NCBI GenBank assembly: GCA_002506605.1 | Contig: DAXX01000031.1 | Location: forward strand, 1 to 14,037 | From: Thaumarchaeota archaeon UBA160 | GTDB lineage: Archaea; Thermoproteota; Nitrososphaeria; Conexivisphaerales; UBA164 | DNA length: 14,037 nt | Direction of reading: 5' to 3' | Shown: piece by piece, positions 11,815 to 14,037 of the stretch | Position numbering within the stretch: position 1 is the stretch's first letter | Layout: each line of letters opens with the position of its first letter | Translations under genes and position numbers: made by a program | The notes under the pieces: generated by a model | Told to the model about the DNA's origin: nothing | The model's database searches: none | The model's input: the letters and a program-made list of their open reading frames with translations, nothing else

Positions 11815-13821
11815 TTGCTAGAAGAGCTTTTTTATCCAAAAACAATAGCAGTTGTTGGCGCTTCAAGAAATAAGGAAAAGATAGGTAATATCATATTCAG
11901 AAATATAAAGTCAACTTTTAATGGCAAAGTTTATCCTGTAAACAATAGGGCAGAAGAAGTTGAAGGTGTTCAGGCCTATAAATCCGTTTCAGAAATTCCG
12001 GATAAGGTCGACATGGCTGTTATAAGCGTGCCAAAAGAAGTGGTTATAGATGTATTTGAAGATCTAGGGAAAGCTGGCGTTAAGACAGCTGTAGTTATAA
12101 CATCTGGTTTTAGAGAAACTGGAGAAGAAGGCGCTAGACTTGAAGAGCAGCTTAAGAATGTTGCAAGAAAATACGGGATAAGGTTCCTCGGGCCTAATAC
12201 TATGGGGATAGTTACTCCAAACTTTAATGCAACATTTACTTATGTTGATGTAAAGCCAGGTAACCTAGCTTTAGTTGCTCAGTCTGGTGGTATGGGAGCC
12301 TATATGCTTAATTGGGCTCAGCTTACAAAAACTGGGCTGAGCTACTTCGTTGGCCTCGGCAACCAAGCAGATATAAAAGAAGTTGAAGTTTTTCAGTTCC
12401 TTGCCGACGATCCAGAAACGAGAGCAATATTCGCTTATATAGAGGGAATATCAGATGGAAACAAATTTCTTGAAATAATGCCTGAAATAACAAAGAAAAA
12501 ATCTGTTGTTTTCTTGAAAGGCGGTGCAAGCTCAGCGGGAGCACAAGCTGTCAAAACGCACACAGGTAGTTTGGCTGGTTCATATCAGCTGTTTAAAGCT
12601 GCTGTTGAAACTGTTGGCGGAATATTTGTTGAAAATTTAACAGACATGCTTAACTTAGCCAAATTAATTTCATCAAACGAGCCAATAAAAGAAAACATCC
12701 TTATAATTACAAACTCAGGAGGGCACGGCGTTTTAACGGTAGATGAAATTGAAAGACAGAATTTAAACCTCATCAAGCTAACCCCCAACGTTGCACAGAA
12801 CCTATCTATAGTTTTGCCGTCTTTTGTTTCTCCAAAAAATCCGCTTGATTTAGGAGGCGACGCCACAGTAGAAAGATATATAACGGCACTTAAGATGGTT
12901 CAGGGGCTTGATTGTACAAAGCTTGTTATGGTCCAATCCTTAGCTACAGTTAGCTCTCTAGAAGTTGCCAAAGCGATACAGAACTTTAAAGGAAGAGGTG
13001 TTGTGGGCGTGGTAATGGGCATGGCAGAAGATGCCGCGCGCAGAGTGCTCGATTCAGCTAATATACCAGCCTTTAACTTCCCAGAGGATGCAGTGAGGGC
13101 TATAAGATACTACGTTAAAAGAAAAGAGCCAACAAAGAAGATAAGGGTTGCAGCTCCGATAGATGATGCGGTAAAGTTGATAAACGGGAAAAAGGTTCTT
13201 AGCGATTACGAATCATTTAAAGTTCTGGAATTATACGGCATAAGGGTTCCTCCGTGGGCAGTTGTTAATAACTTAGAAGATGCAAAAAAAGAAGCTGAAA
13301 GGATAGGTTTCCCTCTGGTAGCAAAGGTTTCCTCTGACCAGCCGATTCATAAGACAGAATTGGGAGGTGTTTATCTTAATGTAGAAAGGGAGAACCTTGA
13401 AAATGTTTTCAATAACTTAAAGAAACTTTCTGATAGGGTTTTGCTCCAAAAACAGCTAGACGGTGTTGAAATTTTTGTTGGAGCTGTAAAGGATCCTGTG
13501 TTTGGCCCAGCCGTCCTTGTAGGGCTCGGCGGAATATATGTGGAAGTCATCAAAAGCGTAAGCTACGGCCTGTCTCCTATATCTGAAGATGAGGCCATGA
13601 ACATGCTTCAAGAAAGCAAAGTGTATGCAACGCTTACAGCAAGGAAGAGGAACTATAACGTGAATTCAGTGATCAGGACCATAACAAGGGTTTCTAGGAT
13701 GATAGTTGACTTAGACGTAAAGGAAATGGACATAAACCCGCTCATAGTAAACAAGGACGGAGCATTTGCAGTAGACGTAAGAATGCTTATAAGTGACACC
13801 GTAACTCAAACTTCTGCCTAA
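11815..13821 (+). CDS. ADP-forming acyl-CoA (acetyl-CoA) synthetase, fused alpha and beta subunits
   Basis: 668 residues. The alpha part starts with a CoA-binding Rossmann fold (IAVVGASRNKEKIGN, about 11–25) and continues with GPNTMGI (126–132), AQSGGMG (155–161), GLGNQADI and KTHTGSLAGS holding the phospho-histidine His249. A linker near 445–460 leads into an ATP-grasp beta part: LSDYESFKVLELYGI, HKTELGGVYL with the second conserved His512, GLGGIYVE and MDINPL. The enzyme interconverts acyl-CoA, ADP and Pi with acid, ATP and CoA. It gives ATP in peptide/sugar fermentation, but in some Thermoproteota/Thaumarchaeota such fusions activate 3-hydroxypropionate or 4-hydroxybutyrate. The substrate cannot be told from sequence here. 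TTG start at 11815. T6 and T5 tracts follow the stop. Confidence 0.92.
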   Translation: MLEELFYPKTIAVVGASRNKEKIGNIIFRNIKSTFNGKVYPVNNRAEEVEGVQAYKSVSEIPDKVDMAVISVPKEVVIDVFEDLGKAGVKTAVVITSGFRETGEEGARLEEQLKNVARKYGIRFLGPNTMGIVTPNFNATFTYVDVKPGNLALVAQSGGMGAYMLNWAQLTKTGLSYFVGLGNQADIKEVEVFQFLADDPETRAIFAYIEGISDGNKFLEIMPEITKKKSVVFLKGGASSAGAQAVKTHTGSLAGSYQLFKAAVETVGGIFVENLTDMLNLAKLISSNEPIKENILIITNSGGHGVLTVDEIERQNLNLIKLTPNVAQNLSIVLPSFVSPKNPLDLGGDATVERYITALKMVQGLDCTKLVMVQSLATVSSLEVAKAIQNFKGRGVVGVVMGMAEDAARRVLDSANIPAFNFPEDAVRAIRYYVKRKEPTKKIRVAAPIDDAVKLINGKKVLSDYESFKVLELYGIRVPPWAVVNNLEDAKKEAERIGFPLVAKVSSDQPIHKTELGGVYLNVERENLENVFNNLKKLSDRVLLQKQLDGVEIFVGAVKDPVFGPAVLVGLGGIYVEVIKSVSYGLSPISEDEAMNMLQESKVYATLTARKRNYNVNSVIRTITRVSRMIVDLDVKEMDINPLIVNKDGAFAVDVRMLISDTVTQTSA

Positions 13822-13830
13822 AGGATCAAA

Positions 13831-13847
13831 TTTTTTGTGGAATTTTT
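13831..13847 (+). terminator. T-tract terminator after the acyl-CoA synthetase
   Basis: T6 (13831–13836) and T5 (13843–13847) tracts begin 10 bp after the stop codon, a typical archaeal terminator. Confidence 0.5.
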
Positions 13848-14037
13848 AGTTCGAATAAAGCATACTTTAGCTGTGGAAATACTAATCCAAAGAGATACTA
13901 AGTATTTAAAGCTTTTATAGCGTTTTATTCAAACTATACTGCAAACCTTGTATGAAGATAAAATTGCATGGAACTAAAATGTAACTGCCCAATTTGTGAA
14001 AGCATACGCATCAAGAATCAGTAGATTCGCAAGTATA
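13848..14037. other. Right-end intergenic stretch with a promoter-like motif, no recognised gene
   Basis: GTATTTAAAGCTTTTATAG (13902–13920) looks like one or two overlapping TATA boxes on +, predicting a start near 13932–13941. Downstream there is only an 18-codon frame from ATG 13968 (MELKCNCPICES…, ending in TAG near 14022) and a GTG frame from 13996 that stays open to the window end (MKAYASRISRF…). GAATC-AGTA-GATTC (14015–14028) can form a small hairpin. A gene or RNA probably begins here, but its identity cannot be seen. Confidence 0.35.

Noticed and set aside
1..14037. CRISPR array, toxin–antitoxin, defence or transposon system
   Set aside because: No spaced repeats, no terminal inverted repeats and no matching proteins seen. 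The only PIN-domain protein is NOB1, recognised by its zinc ribbon.
1..14037. C/D box small RNAs in the spacers
   Set aside because: TGATGA occurs only inside coding genes; no spacer has a paired C and D box at fitting distance.

Overview
The window is AT-rich, gene-dense chromosomal DNA from an archaeon. The evidence is archaeal DnaG primase, aRF1 with NIKS and GGQ motifs, the eS19–PDCD5–eL39–eL31 gene group, NOB1 with a zinc ribbon, an archaeal-type UMP kinase, an ADP-forming acyl-CoA synthetase and a CCA-less tRNA-Thr. TATA boxes lie about 26 bp before several ATG starts (leaderless mRNAs), while downstream or SD-bearing genes often use TTG with a GGTG-type Shine-Dalgarno. This suggests a Thermoproteota/TACK-type lineage, probably thermophilic. 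I cannot place it further from this window. The Fe/Mn superoxide dismutase implies exposure to oxygen.

Left part (1–6941): dnaG on + converges on a four-gene minus-strand run (pyrH – DUF2116 zinc-ribbon membrane protein – ubiX – DUF429), whose genes overlap or lie close together. From the shared pyrH/aRF1 upstream region the + strand carries prf1 (aRF1) and valS, joined by an ATGA overlap. This is housekeeping DNA: replication/RNA decay, pyrimidine nucleotides, prenyl-flavin, translation termination and Val-tRNA charging.

Middle part (6942–9242): tRNA-Thr(GGU) with its own TATA box, then an accessory interval between the tRNA and nob1. A secreted, sequon-rich, C-terminally anchored protein of unknown function runs toward the tRNA. 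Its reading frame passes right through the tRNA in antisense, so its last 29 codons are the tRNA complement plus four more residues. Behind it lies a heavily decayed radical SAM/SPASM gene that can be pieced together across all three minus frames. An even less certain remnant sits between it and nob1.

Right part (9243–14037): nob1 and sod are monocistronic-looking. The ribosomal cassette eS19–PDCD5–eL39–eL31 is tightly packed, with SDs built over the previous stop codons; the 50-codon eL39 gene is easily missed. A fused alpha-beta ADP-forming acyl-CoA synthetase follows, where many archaea have eIF6. The last 216 bp hold T-tracts and a promoter-like motif but no gene I recognise.

I found no CRISPR array, transposase, integrase or defence system. 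The most unusual items are the antisense-tRNA tail of the membrane protein and the decayed radical SAM gene beside it.
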